Assembly: GCA_949035555.1 (NCBI GenBank)
Contig: CAROLD010000009.1
Location: 1 to 64,000 of the forward strand
Length of the DNA stretch: 64,000 nt
DNA from: an uncultured bacterium
GTDB taxonomy: Bacteria; Cyanobacteriota; Vampirovibrionia; Gastranaerophilales; Gastranaerophilaceae
Direction of reading: 5' to 3'
Part shown: positions 33,812-40,984 of the stretch, piece after piece
Numbering within the stretch: the first letter of the stretch is position 1
Layout of the letters: each line of letters begins with the position of its first letter
Program-made: the position numbers and the translations under genes
Notes under the pieces: generated by a model
Database searches by the model: none
What the model was told of the DNA's origin: nothing
The model's input: only the letters and a program-made list of their open reading frames with translations

Positions 33812-35035
33812 ATGGCTGTAGATAAGATGTTACTGCTTGAACGCTATAAGAAGCTTAAAGCTGAAGGCGTTAGTATTACTCTTATGGAGTTGAAGAAACA
33901 AATGGAAGCAGAAGAACAACAGCCTGTCGAGTCTGTTTCCGTTGAACAGGAACAAGCGATTGAACAGTCTGTTTTTGCAGATGTCTCATCTGAAATGCCG
34001 AAAGCTCAAGAGTTGCCTTCTTCTCAGGAGTTTCAGCCACAAATGCAATGGCAGACAACATATGCACAATCATATAATCCTTCGCAGGTTGAGCAAACTC
34101 CGCCAACCTCAGGCTATACACCTGTCGAACAACCGCAGGCTAAATATTGTGGCAATGTTTCAAAGATTCGGAATGAACAGTCTAATTTAGAAAAATTGAA
34201 GTTTGGATTGATAGGATATCCTCTCGGGCATTCGCTTTCAAGTTATATCCATGATGCCGGTTTTAATAGTTTAGGGCTTAGTGCGTCTTATGAAATTCTG
34301 GAAACCCCGCCAGACAAACTTGTTGATAGGATAAAATTTTTGAAATTTAACAACTACAGTGGATTCAATGTTACAATTCCTTTGAAACTGCCTGTTACAA
34401 TGTTTTTAGATGCTGTTGATGCTTCGGCAGATATTGTGAATGCTGTTAATACTGTCGTCATAGACCCGCAAACCCGTGAAATGAAAGGGTATAACACTGA
34501 TGTTATCGGGTTTAGAAACGCAATTCCTGAAGATGTAACACTTTTTGGTAAAGTTGCAGGTGTTCTCGGCACAGGCGGAGCTGCGCGAGCTGCGATTACA
34601 GCTTTGGCGCAAAGTCAGGTTAAAGAAATTAAATTATATACTCGTAATATTCCTAACTCTCTAGAGCTTTTGAATTACCTGAGAAAAACTTTTCCGTCTG
34701 TTGAATTTAATGCATATCAAATTGAGCGAATACGTGATTTATCTGATGTAAATATTCTGGTTAACACTACGCCAATCGGAATGCAAGGAAGAGCAGCTGA
34801 TATGACTCCTGTAGAAGAAAATGAATTAAGAACATTGCCGGAAGGTGCCGTTGTTTATGATGTAATCTATAATCCTAAAAAGACAGTCCTTTTAAAACTT
34901 GCTCAAAAAAATGGATACAGAACAATCAACGGTGTTGATATGTTTATTCATCAGGCATTAGCGGCTGAAAAAATTTGGACTGGCAGAACGCCAGATTTTA
35001 AGGATATGAAAATCGCCGCACTTGAAAATTTATAA
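33812..35035 (+). CDS. aroE: Shikimate dehydrogenase AroE with long N-terminal extension
   Basis: NADPH-dependent reduction of 3-dehydroshikimate to shikimate. The catalytic part (from about residue 128) is complete: GYPLGHSLSSYIHDAGF, GFNVTIPLK with the catalytic lysine, YNTDVIGF with the aspartate, GVLGTGGAARAA, and VYDVIYNPKKTVLL. Ahead of it are about 127 residues not found in ordinary AroE (about 270-290 aa): a helical start (MAVDKMLLLERYKKLKAEG) then a Gln/Pro/Glu/Ser-rich stretch that looks disordered. AAGGAG precedes the ATG, so the extension is really translated. The frame is continuous, and no internal ribosome site stands out. Confidence 0.92.
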   Translation: MAVDKMLLLERYKKLKAEGVSITLMELKKQMEAEEQQPVESVSVEQEQAIEQSVFADVSSEMPKAQELPSSQEFQPQMQWQTTYAQSYNPSQVEQTPPTSGYTPVEQPQAKYCGNVSKIRNEQSNLEKLKFGLIGYPLGHSLSSYIHDAGFNSLGLSASYEILETPPDKLVDRIKFLKFNNYSGFNVTIPLKLPVTMFLDAVDASADIVNAVNTVVIDPQTREMKGYNTDVIGFRNAIPEDVTLFGKVAGVLGTGGAARAAITALAQSQVKEIKLYTRNIPNSLELLNYLRKTFPSVEFNAYQIERIRDLSDVNILVNTTPIGMQGRAADMTPVEENELRTLPEGAVVYDVIYNPKKTVLLKLAQKNGYRTINGVDMFIHQALAAEKIWTGRTPDFKDMKIAALENL

Positions 35036-35042
35036 GAAATTC

Positions 35043-35070
35043 AAAAGGCGCCGCATACGCGGCGCCTTTT
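35043..35070 (+). terminator. Intrinsic terminator after aroE
   Basis: AAAAGGCGCCGC and its exact complement around an ATAC loop; the right arm ends TTTT followed by GTT. It closes the lptC-to-aroE run and lies before the convergent YtxH gene, whose minus strand also has a T run. Confidence 0.88.
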
Positions 35071-35093
35071 GTTAAGTCTGTTCAAGATGTGAT

Positions 35094-35423
35094 TTATTCA
35101 TCATCATCTTCGTCATCTTCATTTTTTTTAGATTTTTTTTCGTCTTCTTCGTTTGATTCTTCTTTTGAATCTTTTTGTTTAGCCATCAAATCTTGAATTT
35201 TTACTTTGATTTCATCGCCTTTTTTTTGAAGTTCAGAAACTGCGTCGTCCGCTTTTGATTGGATTTGTTTTGCTGTTTCATCTGCTCTTCTTGCGACATC
35301 TTGAGCAGATTCAGCTAACAATCTTCTGGTTTCTTCGCCTGATTTTGGAGCTAATAAGATACCTGCGATAGCACCAATAGCGCCGCCAACTACAAAACCT
35401 GCTATAAATCTGGATACTGACAT
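35094..35423 (-). CDS. YtxH-domain protein, copy 2
   Basis: A 109-residue protein with an N-terminal membrane helix rich in glycine (FIAGFVVGGAIGAIAGILLAPKSGEETRRLL), the YtxH/gas-vesicle-like signature, then a charged amphipathic coiled-coil region and an extremely acidic end (runs of Glu, Asp, Lys). It is related to the copy at 35890-36216. YtxH proteins are linked to envelope stress in Bacillus, but their function is not established. It is the last of three same-strand small membrane-protein genes. Confidence 0.82.
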   Translation of the reverse strand: MSVSRFIAGFVVGGAIGAIAGILLAPKSGEETRRLLAESAQDVARRADETAKQIQSKADDAVSELQKKGDEIKVKIQDLMAKQKDSKEESNEEDEKKSKKNEDDEDDDE

Positions 35424-35493
35424 ATTTTAATTCTCCTTTTGTTCTTACATATTATAAATCTGTTTAGTCGGGTTAACATTGCCCGAAAGTTTA

Positions 35494-35862
35494 CTATTTT
35501 CTTTTGTTAAAGAAAGAGTAAACACTCATAAATCCTTTTAAAAAACCGCCGAAAATGCTTTCAGAAAAAGTTTTTGTTTTAGTGAGAGCATTTTCAAGAC
35601 TTAATTTAACATTACCAACGCCTTCATCTGTACTTTGTACAAGTGAATTGATTGAGTGAATTGTTTCGTTTAACTCTTTCAATGTAGGTTTAAGTTCTGT
35701 GTTTATAAGAATTGATGATTCGTTCAGATTTTTTGATAATTCAGATAAATCTTTCAATAATTTCACTAGAAAAACTGCAATTACAATAACTACAATCCCT
35801 GTAGCTACTGCGAGAAAAGTTAAACCGTGATTTAGAATTACCTGTGAAAGTTCAATATTCAT
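35494..35862 (-). CDS. DUF948-like small membrane protein
   Basis: A 122-residue protein: an N-terminal membrane helix (about 15-35), then a long amphipathic helix (LLKDLSELSKNLNESSILINTELKPTLKELNETIHSINSLV) as in DUF948 proteins, and a hydrophobic C-terminal helix. It sits between two YtxH genes, an arrangement also seen in Firmicutes and cyanobacteria. Likely an envelope-associated coiled coil; no enzymatic motif. Confidence 0.78.
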   Translation of the reverse strand: MNIELSQVILNHGLTFLAVATGIVVIVIAVFLVKLLKDLSELSKNLNESSILINTELKPTLKELNETIHSINSLVQSTDEGVGNVKLSLENALTKTKTFSESIFGGFLKGFMSVYSFFNKRK

Positions 35863-35889
35863 CTTTGTGTCCCTTTATTTTAATTATAA

Positions 35890-36216
35890 TTAGTAATCAA
35901 ATTCGTTGTCACTTGAGTGATTTTCAATATCTTCAAGCGCTTTAGCTTTTAGCATTTTTTTTGATTTTACGGAATTACTCAATTTTCTAATTTGTCTTTC
36001 AAGTTTATATTTCATCAAATCAACGGATTCAAGAGCTTGTTTTTTAGCTTCAGTAATTTGCGGTGCGTGTTTTTCGTAAAGGTCGCAAGCTGCATCTTTT
36101 AGTTCTTTTCTGGATTCTTCACCCGGCTTTGGAGCAAAAAGAACACCTGCAACTATACCTCCGATGACACCTGCTATTACGCCCATTGAAAACATAAATG
36201 TTTTGTTTTTACTCAT
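35890..36216 (-). CDS. YtxH-domain protein, copy 1
   Basis: A 108-residue protein with the YtxH start (FMFSMGVIAGVIGGIVAGVLFAPKPGEESRKEL) and a basic helical C-terminus, in contrast to the acidic tail of its paralogue. It is the first gene of the three-gene unit and has its own promoter. Opposite tail charge suggests the two YtxH proteins may pair or bind different partners (inference). Confidence 0.82.
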   Translation of the reverse strand: MSKNKTFMFSMGVIAGVIGGIVAGVLFAPKPGEESRKELKDAACDLYEKHAPQITEAKKQALESVDLMKYKLERQIRKLSNSVKSKKMLKAKALEDIENHSSDNEFDY

Positions 36217-36249
36217 AGTTGTAAACCTCGTCTTTCAAATTTCTTCATA

Positions 36250-36278
36250 ATTGTAACATATTTTTTAGCTAATTTCAA
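36250..36278 (-). promoter_or_regulatory. Promoter of the YtxH-DUF948-YtxH unit
   Basis: On the minus strand TTGAAA (36278-36273), 17 bases, TACAAT (36255-36250). The transcript would start near 36243, about 27 bases before the ATG at 36216. Confidence 0.72.
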
Positions 36279-36327
36279 GTGAATACATGCTAATTCCGGC
36301 AGGTAAAACTGTTTAATAGCTATTTTA

Positions 36328-36356
36328 TTGCAAAACCTTCAAAATATTGTTATAAT
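36328..36356 (+). promoter_or_regulatory. Promoter of the prepilin-like gene
   Basis: TTGCAA (36328-36333), 17 bases, TATAAT (36351-36356). The leader would be about 40 bases, containing AAAGGAG ten bases before the GTG start. Confidence 0.78.
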
Positions 36357-36400
36357 TATAATATGGATATGATTGAGGGAATAAAAGGAGTTTTGATATA

Positions 36401-37522
36401 GTGATTAAAAGAACAAAAGAAGCGTTTACTCTTACAGAGGTTTTACTTGCTGTAGCCATTGTCGGCATAATTGCGGCACTGGTGTTGCCGGTAATTATTA
36501 CAAAATATCAGGAAAATGTTATGGAGTATATGGCAAAAAGACAAATTCAGTCAATAACATCAGCTTTAGAGTCATTAGCTATAACTGAAAATAAGTCTCG
36601 ATTTGGCGAAACTACAATGGGGCAAGGTATAAATGATGATGATCATACTGGAAAATTCTTAAAGAAAAATCTATTAGTTGCTAATTATATAGGTGAATTT
36701 TCATCTCCAACTATATCAGAGGCTTTTGCTGATGAGTACTATAAATATGAAGAAAAGGACGGCAGCCATAAAAGAACGAAAGTTACACGTGCACAGCTTG
36801 ATTTAAAAGGCTCTTGCGCGCAGCTAAAAAATGGTATCAGTATTTGTATAACTTCGCAATTTGGCGGTGTTCCAACTAAAGTTATTATGGATCTAAACGG
36901 GCTTAAAGGGCCAAATATTATTGGAAGAGACCTTATAGAATGGACCAATTTACCTGCTATTAATGACTATGCTCCTGATAGATCCAGCGGAGCGCACCCT
37001 ATTATTGCAGAAAATGAAAGTCCTATCACACCTATACAAGCTCCGGAATGTACATCTATAACTTCCGATGCTTCTACAGGATGCTGTAAATGGAAAAGAG
37101 AACACGGTATGATTACCGGTAAAAGTGATGTCTGCTGCGGGAATTCGGCAATTAGCGGTACTCTTTCAGCTTGTGCTGATAAAGTCGAAGTACATTTGAA
37201 TTATTACCCAACTTCCTTAACTTCTGCAACAAGACCTTGGACTAAATCTAGCACTACATTTTACCTCAAACCTGCGATTGCGGTTGATACATTCCCCGCA
37301 GAGTTAGGTGTTAAAATCAGATGCTCTGATGGAACATATCAGGGAGGCGTTTTGTCAGGTACTACAATAAAATCAGCGCTAAAATCCAATTCTGATGCAC
37401 ATTGGCCTGGTACCATTAATAAAAATAGCTGTGTTTATCCTAATGAAAAGCTTTTATGGGATAATAACGGCTCCACAAAATATACTGTAAGTGGTGTTAC
37501 TTATGAATTACACCAACACTAA
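36401..37522 (+). CDS. Prepilin-type (type IV pilin-like) secreted protein
   Basis: The N-terminus KEAFTLTEVLLAVAIVGIIAALVLP is a prepilin peptidase site and pilin helix with the conserved Glu at +5, so it is processed like a pseudopilin or minor pilin. The 373-residue length is long for a major pilin. The globular part has many cysteines (SCAQLKNGISICI, CTSITSDASTGCCKWKR, VCCGNS, ACADK, IRCSD, SCVYP), implying several disulfides. GTG 36401 is the start. Proteins of this kind are multiplied in Gastranaerophilales genomes. The gene stands alone with its own promoter and terminator. Pilus, secretion or DNA-uptake roles are all possible. Confidence 0.85.
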   Translation: MIKRTKEAFTLTEVLLAVAIVGIIAALVLPVIITKYQENVMEYMAKRQIQSITSALESLAITENKSRFGETTMGQGINDDDHTGKFLKKNLLVANYIGEFSSPTISEAFADEYYKYEEKDGSHKRTKVTRAQLDLKGSCAQLKNGISICITSQFGGVPTKVIMDLNGLKGPNIIGRDLIEWTNLPAINDYAPDRSSGAHPIIAENESPITPIQAPECTSITSDASTGCCKWKREHGMITGKSDVCCGNSAISGTLSACADKVEVHLNYYPTSLTSATRPWTKSSTTFYLKPAIAVDTFPAELGVKIRCSDGTYQGGVLSGTTIKSALKSNSDAHWPGTINKNSCVYPNEKLLWDNNGSTKYTVSGVTYELHQH

Positions 37523-37530
37523 TAAAAAAA

Positions 37531-37558
37531 ATCCCTGTGTAAAACAGGGATTTTTTTT
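37531..37558. terminator. Intrinsic terminator after the prepilin-like gene
   Basis: ATCCCTG (37531-37537), seven-base loop, CAGGGAT (37545-37551), then T run to 37558. A seven-A run on the left makes it bidirectional. It touches the stop codon of the convergent gene at 37557. Confidence 0.9.
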
Positions 37559-37910
37559 ATTTTTTTAATAGTCTTTTTAGTGTGAATATTATGTCAACTG
37601 CCATAAAAATTTTTTTCCAATCATTTGTAAGGATAAAATTAGCTATAGTTGTCAAAAGCGCAGGAGACAAGAATTTTTTGTAATCTTCTTTCTTTCTGTC
37701 AACGAAAAGTCCAAAGTCTTTCAGCTTCTTCAATATAGAACCGAAAGCTGTACGTATATCTGTAATTCTGCTCGCAATTATTGAACGATTGTCAGTGACA
37801 GCTTGAGATAGTTCGTAAACGGATTTTCTCGCTTTTTGTATCAGGCAAATCAATTCAATTGCGATTATTAATTCTGCTATAAAAATTATTGTAAAAAATA
37901 CGACTAACAT
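37557..37910 (-). CDS. Small hypothetical membrane protein
   Basis: No family recognised. The 117-residue product has an N-terminal membrane helix (VVFFTIIFIAELIIAIELICLI), a helical polar middle (SVYELSQAVTDNRSIIASRITDIRTAFGSIL) and a second amphipathic or membrane-touching region near the end. It resembles the DUF948-type protein at 35494 in layout, without clear sequence match. The stop codon falls within the shared terminator. Confidence 0.6.
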   Translation of the reverse strand: MLVVFFTIIFIAELIIAIELICLIQKARKSVYELSQAVTDNRSIIASRITDIRTAFGSILKKLKDFGLFVDRKKEDYKKFLSPALLTTIANFILTNDWKKIFMAVDIIFTLKRLLKK

Positions 37911-37996
37911 CTTTCAACTTTTCTTACTTTTGTATTATATTAAACTTATAATATATTATTAACATATTTTTGGGAATACGTCTAGAGGACTATTTT

Positions 37997-39331
37997 ATGG
38001 GAAGAGTAAAATTTTATACAGCATTAATACTTGCAAGACTGGCTTATGTTGCTATCCGTTTGTTGAACCGTTCTTCAGGTACCTCTTTTGTCGGAATGCT
38101 CACTTTAAAAATTTGCCCGGATTTTCTTTCTTATTGCCAAAAATATGTTAATAAATCCGTGACAGTTACTGGAACAAACGGTAAAACCACCACTTCAGGG
38201 CTTCTTGCTTATATTCTGGAAGAAGCTAAGGCTGATGTTTTGCACAACTTGAAAGGTGCAAATATGCTTACAGGCATAGCAAATGCTTTTGCGCTGAATT
38301 TGAATCTTTTCAAGAAGTTTGATTATGCTGTTTTAGAAGCAGATGAAGCATATTTAACAAAGCTGTATGATTATTTCAAAGCGGATTCTCTTCTTGTCAC
38401 AAACCTTTTTCGCGACCAACTGGACAGATATGGCGAACTTTCGACAACTGCAAGGTTTATACAAAATGCAATTGATAAAAATGAAAATTTGTCGCTGGTT
38501 TTGAACGCTGATGACCCGCTGGTTACAAATTTCGGCAAAAATAGAAGTGCAAAGTATTACGGGTTTGAAGAGGTTGAATTCTGTTCTGATATTCATAATT
38601 CATCCTCAAATGCTCCGACCGAAGTATTTAACTGTGTTTGCGGAGTGCCGCTGAAATATACAAAGCAGTTTTTTGCGCAGGAAGGACATTACTTTTGCGA
38701 ACTCTGCGGTTATAAACGCCCTGAATTAGATTTTAAAGGGTATGTGAAAATTTTTGGTGACTATTCGGAATTGAAAGTCTTATTTAACGGTAAATCGTAT
38801 GATTTTCGTGTTAATCTTGTAGGTTTATACAATGCTTATAACGCTCTTGGTGCTGTTTCACAGGCACTTATGTTAGGAATTGATTATGAAGTTATTAAAA
38901 ATGCTGTTTGTAATTACAAATCAATATTTGGCAGAGCCGAAAGACGTGTTATAAAAGGGCATGATACCTTAATTCAGCTTATCAAAAATCCGACAGGTGC
39001 AAGCGAAGTTTTGAAAACCGTTGATTTGGCTTCAAATATTATTATTGCAATAAATGATAATTACGCTGACGGCAGAGATATTTCGTGGTTATGGGATAGT
39101 GATTTTGAACGATTAAAAGATGCACAAAAACTTATAATCACATCCGGTAACCGAGCAAAAGATATGGCTGTTCGTCTGAAATATGCGGGAATTCCTTCAA
39201 ATCGTATTATTGTTGAAGAAGATTTGAGAAAAGCCGTTGAATTTGTAGCAAAATCTGATAATATAGAAGAAAGAATTACTATTTTGCCATCATATACGGC
39301 ACTATTAAAGTTAAGTAAAATGAAATTTTAG
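37997..39331 (+). CDS. murT: MurT-like Mur ligase (DUF1727), lipid II amidation
   Basis: ATP-dependent Mur-ligase-family protein of the MurT type, which with the amidotransferase GatD converts D-glutamate in lipid II to D-isoglutamine. It has 444 residues from ATG 37997 (seven bases after AGAGGA). The P-loop is TVTGTNGKTTTSG, with ADEAYLTKL, NLFRDQLDRYGE and LNADDPLV as Mur motifs. A zinc ribbon insert is formed by CVCG and CELCGYKRPE. The DUF1727 C-terminal domain has LIKNPTGASEVL. The usual neighbour gatD is missing: the next gene is pdxJ. GatD may be encoded elsewhere. Confidence 0.88.
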   Translation: MGRVKFYTALILARLAYVAIRLLNRSSGTSFVGMLTLKICPDFLSYCQKYVNKSVTVTGTNGKTTTSGLLAYILEEAKADVLHNLKGANMLTGIANAFALNLNLFKKFDYAVLEADEAYLTKLYDYFKADSLLVTNLFRDQLDRYGELSTTARFIQNAIDKNENLSLVLNADDPLVTNFGKNRSAKYYGFEEVEFCSDIHNSSSNAPTEVFNCVCGVPLKYTKQFFAQEGHYFCELCGYKRPELDFKGYVKIFGDYSELKVLFNGKSYDFRVNLVGLYNAYNALGAVSQALMLGIDYEVIKNAVCNYKSIFGRAERRVIKGHDTLIQLIKNPTGASEVLKTVDLASNIIIAINDNYADGRDISWLWDSDFERLKDAQKLIITSGNRAKDMAVRLKYAGIPSNRIIVEEDLRKAVEFVAKSDNIEERITILPSYTALLKLSKMKF

Positions 39332-39344
39332 AAAGGATAGAATT

Positions 39345-40055
39345 ATGCTTTTAGGGGTAAATATAGATCACGTTGCAACACTAAGAAACGCAAGAGGCGG
39401 GTTTGAACCTGATCCGGTTCAGGCGGCTGAAATTTGTGAAGCAAACGGAGCCACATCTATTACCGCACACTTAAGAGAAGACAGAAGACATATTATGGAT
39501 TCTGATATCCGAACTTTAAAAAAAGTAATTAAAACAAGATTAAATTTAGAAATGGCTGTAACCGAAGAGATGCAAAAAATTGCTCTAGAAGTTCGTCCAT
39601 ATTCTGTTTGTCTTGTTCCGGAAAAAAGACAGGAAGTAACAACTGAAGGCGGTCTGGATGTCGCTTCCCAATTGCAAAAAGTTACAAGTTTTGTTCAGCC
39701 GCTGGTAGAAGCAGGCATAATGGTAAGCTTGTTTATTGATCCTTCTAATGAGCAAATTTATGCAGCTGCAAAAACCGGTGCTCAATTTGTTGAACTTCAT
39801 ACCGGGCAGTATTCTATGGCATTTGGTACTCCAGATGAACAGGATGAGTTTGATAAGGTGCGTGAAGCCTCTAGACTTGCTCATGCTCTGGGACTTAAGG
39901 TAAACGCAGGTCACGGTTTGAATTACGAAAACGTATATAGAATGCGTCAAATAAAAGATTTACATGAGCTGAATATTGGACATAGTATTATTTCTCGTGC
40001 AGTATTCAAGGGGTTGGCTCAGGCAGTTAAAGATATGTCTGAATTAGTTAAGTAG
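39345..40055 (+). CDS. pdxJ: Pyridoxine 5'-phosphate synthase
   Basis: Joins 1-deoxyxylulose 5-phosphate with 3-amino-2-oxopropyl phosphate to give pyridoxine phosphate. TIM-barrel enzyme, 236 residues. Motifs: LLGVNIDHVATLRNARGG, AHLREDRRHI, the catalytic glutamate in LNLEMAVTEEM, CLVPEKRQEVTTEGGLD, SLFIDPS, VELHTGQYS, and NAGHGLNYEN. It is 13 bases after murT with a GAAAGGA site. It implies the DXP-dependent vitamin B6 route. Confidence 0.96.
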   Translation: MLLGVNIDHVATLRNARGGFEPDPVQAAEICEANGATSITAHLREDRRHIMDSDIRTLKKVIKTRLNLEMAVTEEMQKIALEVRPYSVCLVPEKRQEVTTEGGLDVASQLQKVTSFVQPLVEAGIMVSLFIDPSNEQIYAAAKTGAQFVELHTGQYSMAFGTPDEQDEFDKVREASRLAHALGLKVNAGHGLNYENVYRMRQIKDLHELNIGHSIISRAVFKGLAQAVKDMSELVK

Positions 40056-40066
40056 GGTATAGCATT

Positions 40067-40393
40067 ATGACAAAATCAAAGGAAGAAATAATAGAAGAAA
40101 TGCAGCAGGTTGTTGCACAAATGGTTATTGACGATATTGAAGAAAATCCTGATATTGCCAATGAATATTTTGACTGTGATTGTTGCGGTCAGAATAAGTG
40201 TTTAGCAGGTTCAATTCAGTACAGCGATTACAGATTATGCAATGACTGTGTTTTGCTAGCTGAAACAGGGTTTGCACTTGATAAAATTAAGGATATTCAA
40301 GAGCTTATGGACGCAATGGAAGATAAAAGACTTGAAGAACTTTGTAATTTTGTAAAAGAAGAAGAACTTCGCAAAAACAGTTTAGAAAACTAG
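40067..40393 (+). CDS. Small zinc-ribbon protein
   Basis: A 108-residue acidic protein. Its centre has CDCCGQNKC and, 20 residues on, LCNDCV: two CxxC pairs that should bind one zinc. N- and C-terminal flanks are helical and Glu-rich. I do not recognise a named family. It follows pdxJ by 11 bases and ends immediately next to the convergent rsmG. Small cytoplasmic zinc ribbons often bind nucleic acid or protein partners; nothing more can be said. Confidence 0.72.
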   Translation: MTKSKEEIIEEMQQVVAQMVIDDIEENPDIANEYFDCDCCGQNKCLAGSIQYSDYRLCNDCVLLAETGFALDKIKDIQELMDAMEDKRLEELCNFVKEEELRKNSLEN

Positions 40394-40984
40394 TTATATC
40401 TTTATAACTATTAAGTTTCTTGTATGACTGTCTTCAAGCGGGAGAGTGTAATCTATTATTTCTACAATTTTAGCATTGTATTTTTTTAGAACTTTTGAAG
40501 CTTCTTCAATTTCTTCTTCTGCTTTGCGCGATTTATAGGCAACAAAATAACCGCCTTTTTTTAGTTTGGGAAGTGCATATTCGCAAATATTTTTTAAGGA
40601 AGATACTGCGCGGGAAGTTATTATATCAAACTTGCCGTCAATATTTTCAACTCTGGCACATACAAGGGTTAAGTTTTCTATACTGAGTTCAGCTTTCAAT
40701 GAATGAATGGCGCGAATTTTTTTTGCAATACTGTCTAATGCAGTCACCTGAATTTTAGGATATTTCAGGGCAATCGGAACTGACGGGAAGCCGCCTCCGG
40801 TACCGATATCAAGAAGGGTTTTAAAATCTGTCCCGTATTTTGAGAAAAATTTTTCTATTGCTAAAGAGTCGAAAACATGTTTTTCCCAGAGAAATTTTTC
40901 ATCATTTTTTGAAATCAGATTTACTTTGGAATTCTCTTCAAGAAATGCTTCCATATATTTTGTATAAACTTCTTTATTTTCCAT
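40394..40984 (-). CDS. rsmG: 16S rRNA guanine-527 N7-methyltransferase
   Basis: SAM-dependent methyltransferase acting on G527 of 16S rRNA, 196 residues. Motif I is LLDIGTGGGFPSVPIAL, preceded by KVNLISKNDEKFLWEKHVFDSL. Motif II is VTALDSIAKKIRAI, and FDIITSRAVSSLKNI with YFVAYKSRK completes the core. The start overlaps the end of the upstream ATPase gene by 11 bases. Loss of rsmG is known to give low-level streptomycin resistance in other bacteria. Confidence 0.95.
   Translation of the reverse strand: MENKEVYTKYMEAFLEENSKVNLISKNDEKFLWEKHVFDSLAIEKFFSKYGTDFKTLLDIGTGGGFPSVPIALKYPKIQVTALDSIAKKIRAIHSLKAELSIENLTLVCARVENIDGKFDIITSRAVSSLKNICEYALPKLKKGGYFVAYKSRKAEEEIEEASKVLKKYNAKIVEIIDYTLPLEDSHTRNLIVIKI

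Noticed and set aside
36401..37522. Possible CRISPR or transposase signal near the prepilin-like gene
   Set aside because: No repeated spacers, no inverted repeats and no DDE motif; the N-terminus is a clear prepilin signal.
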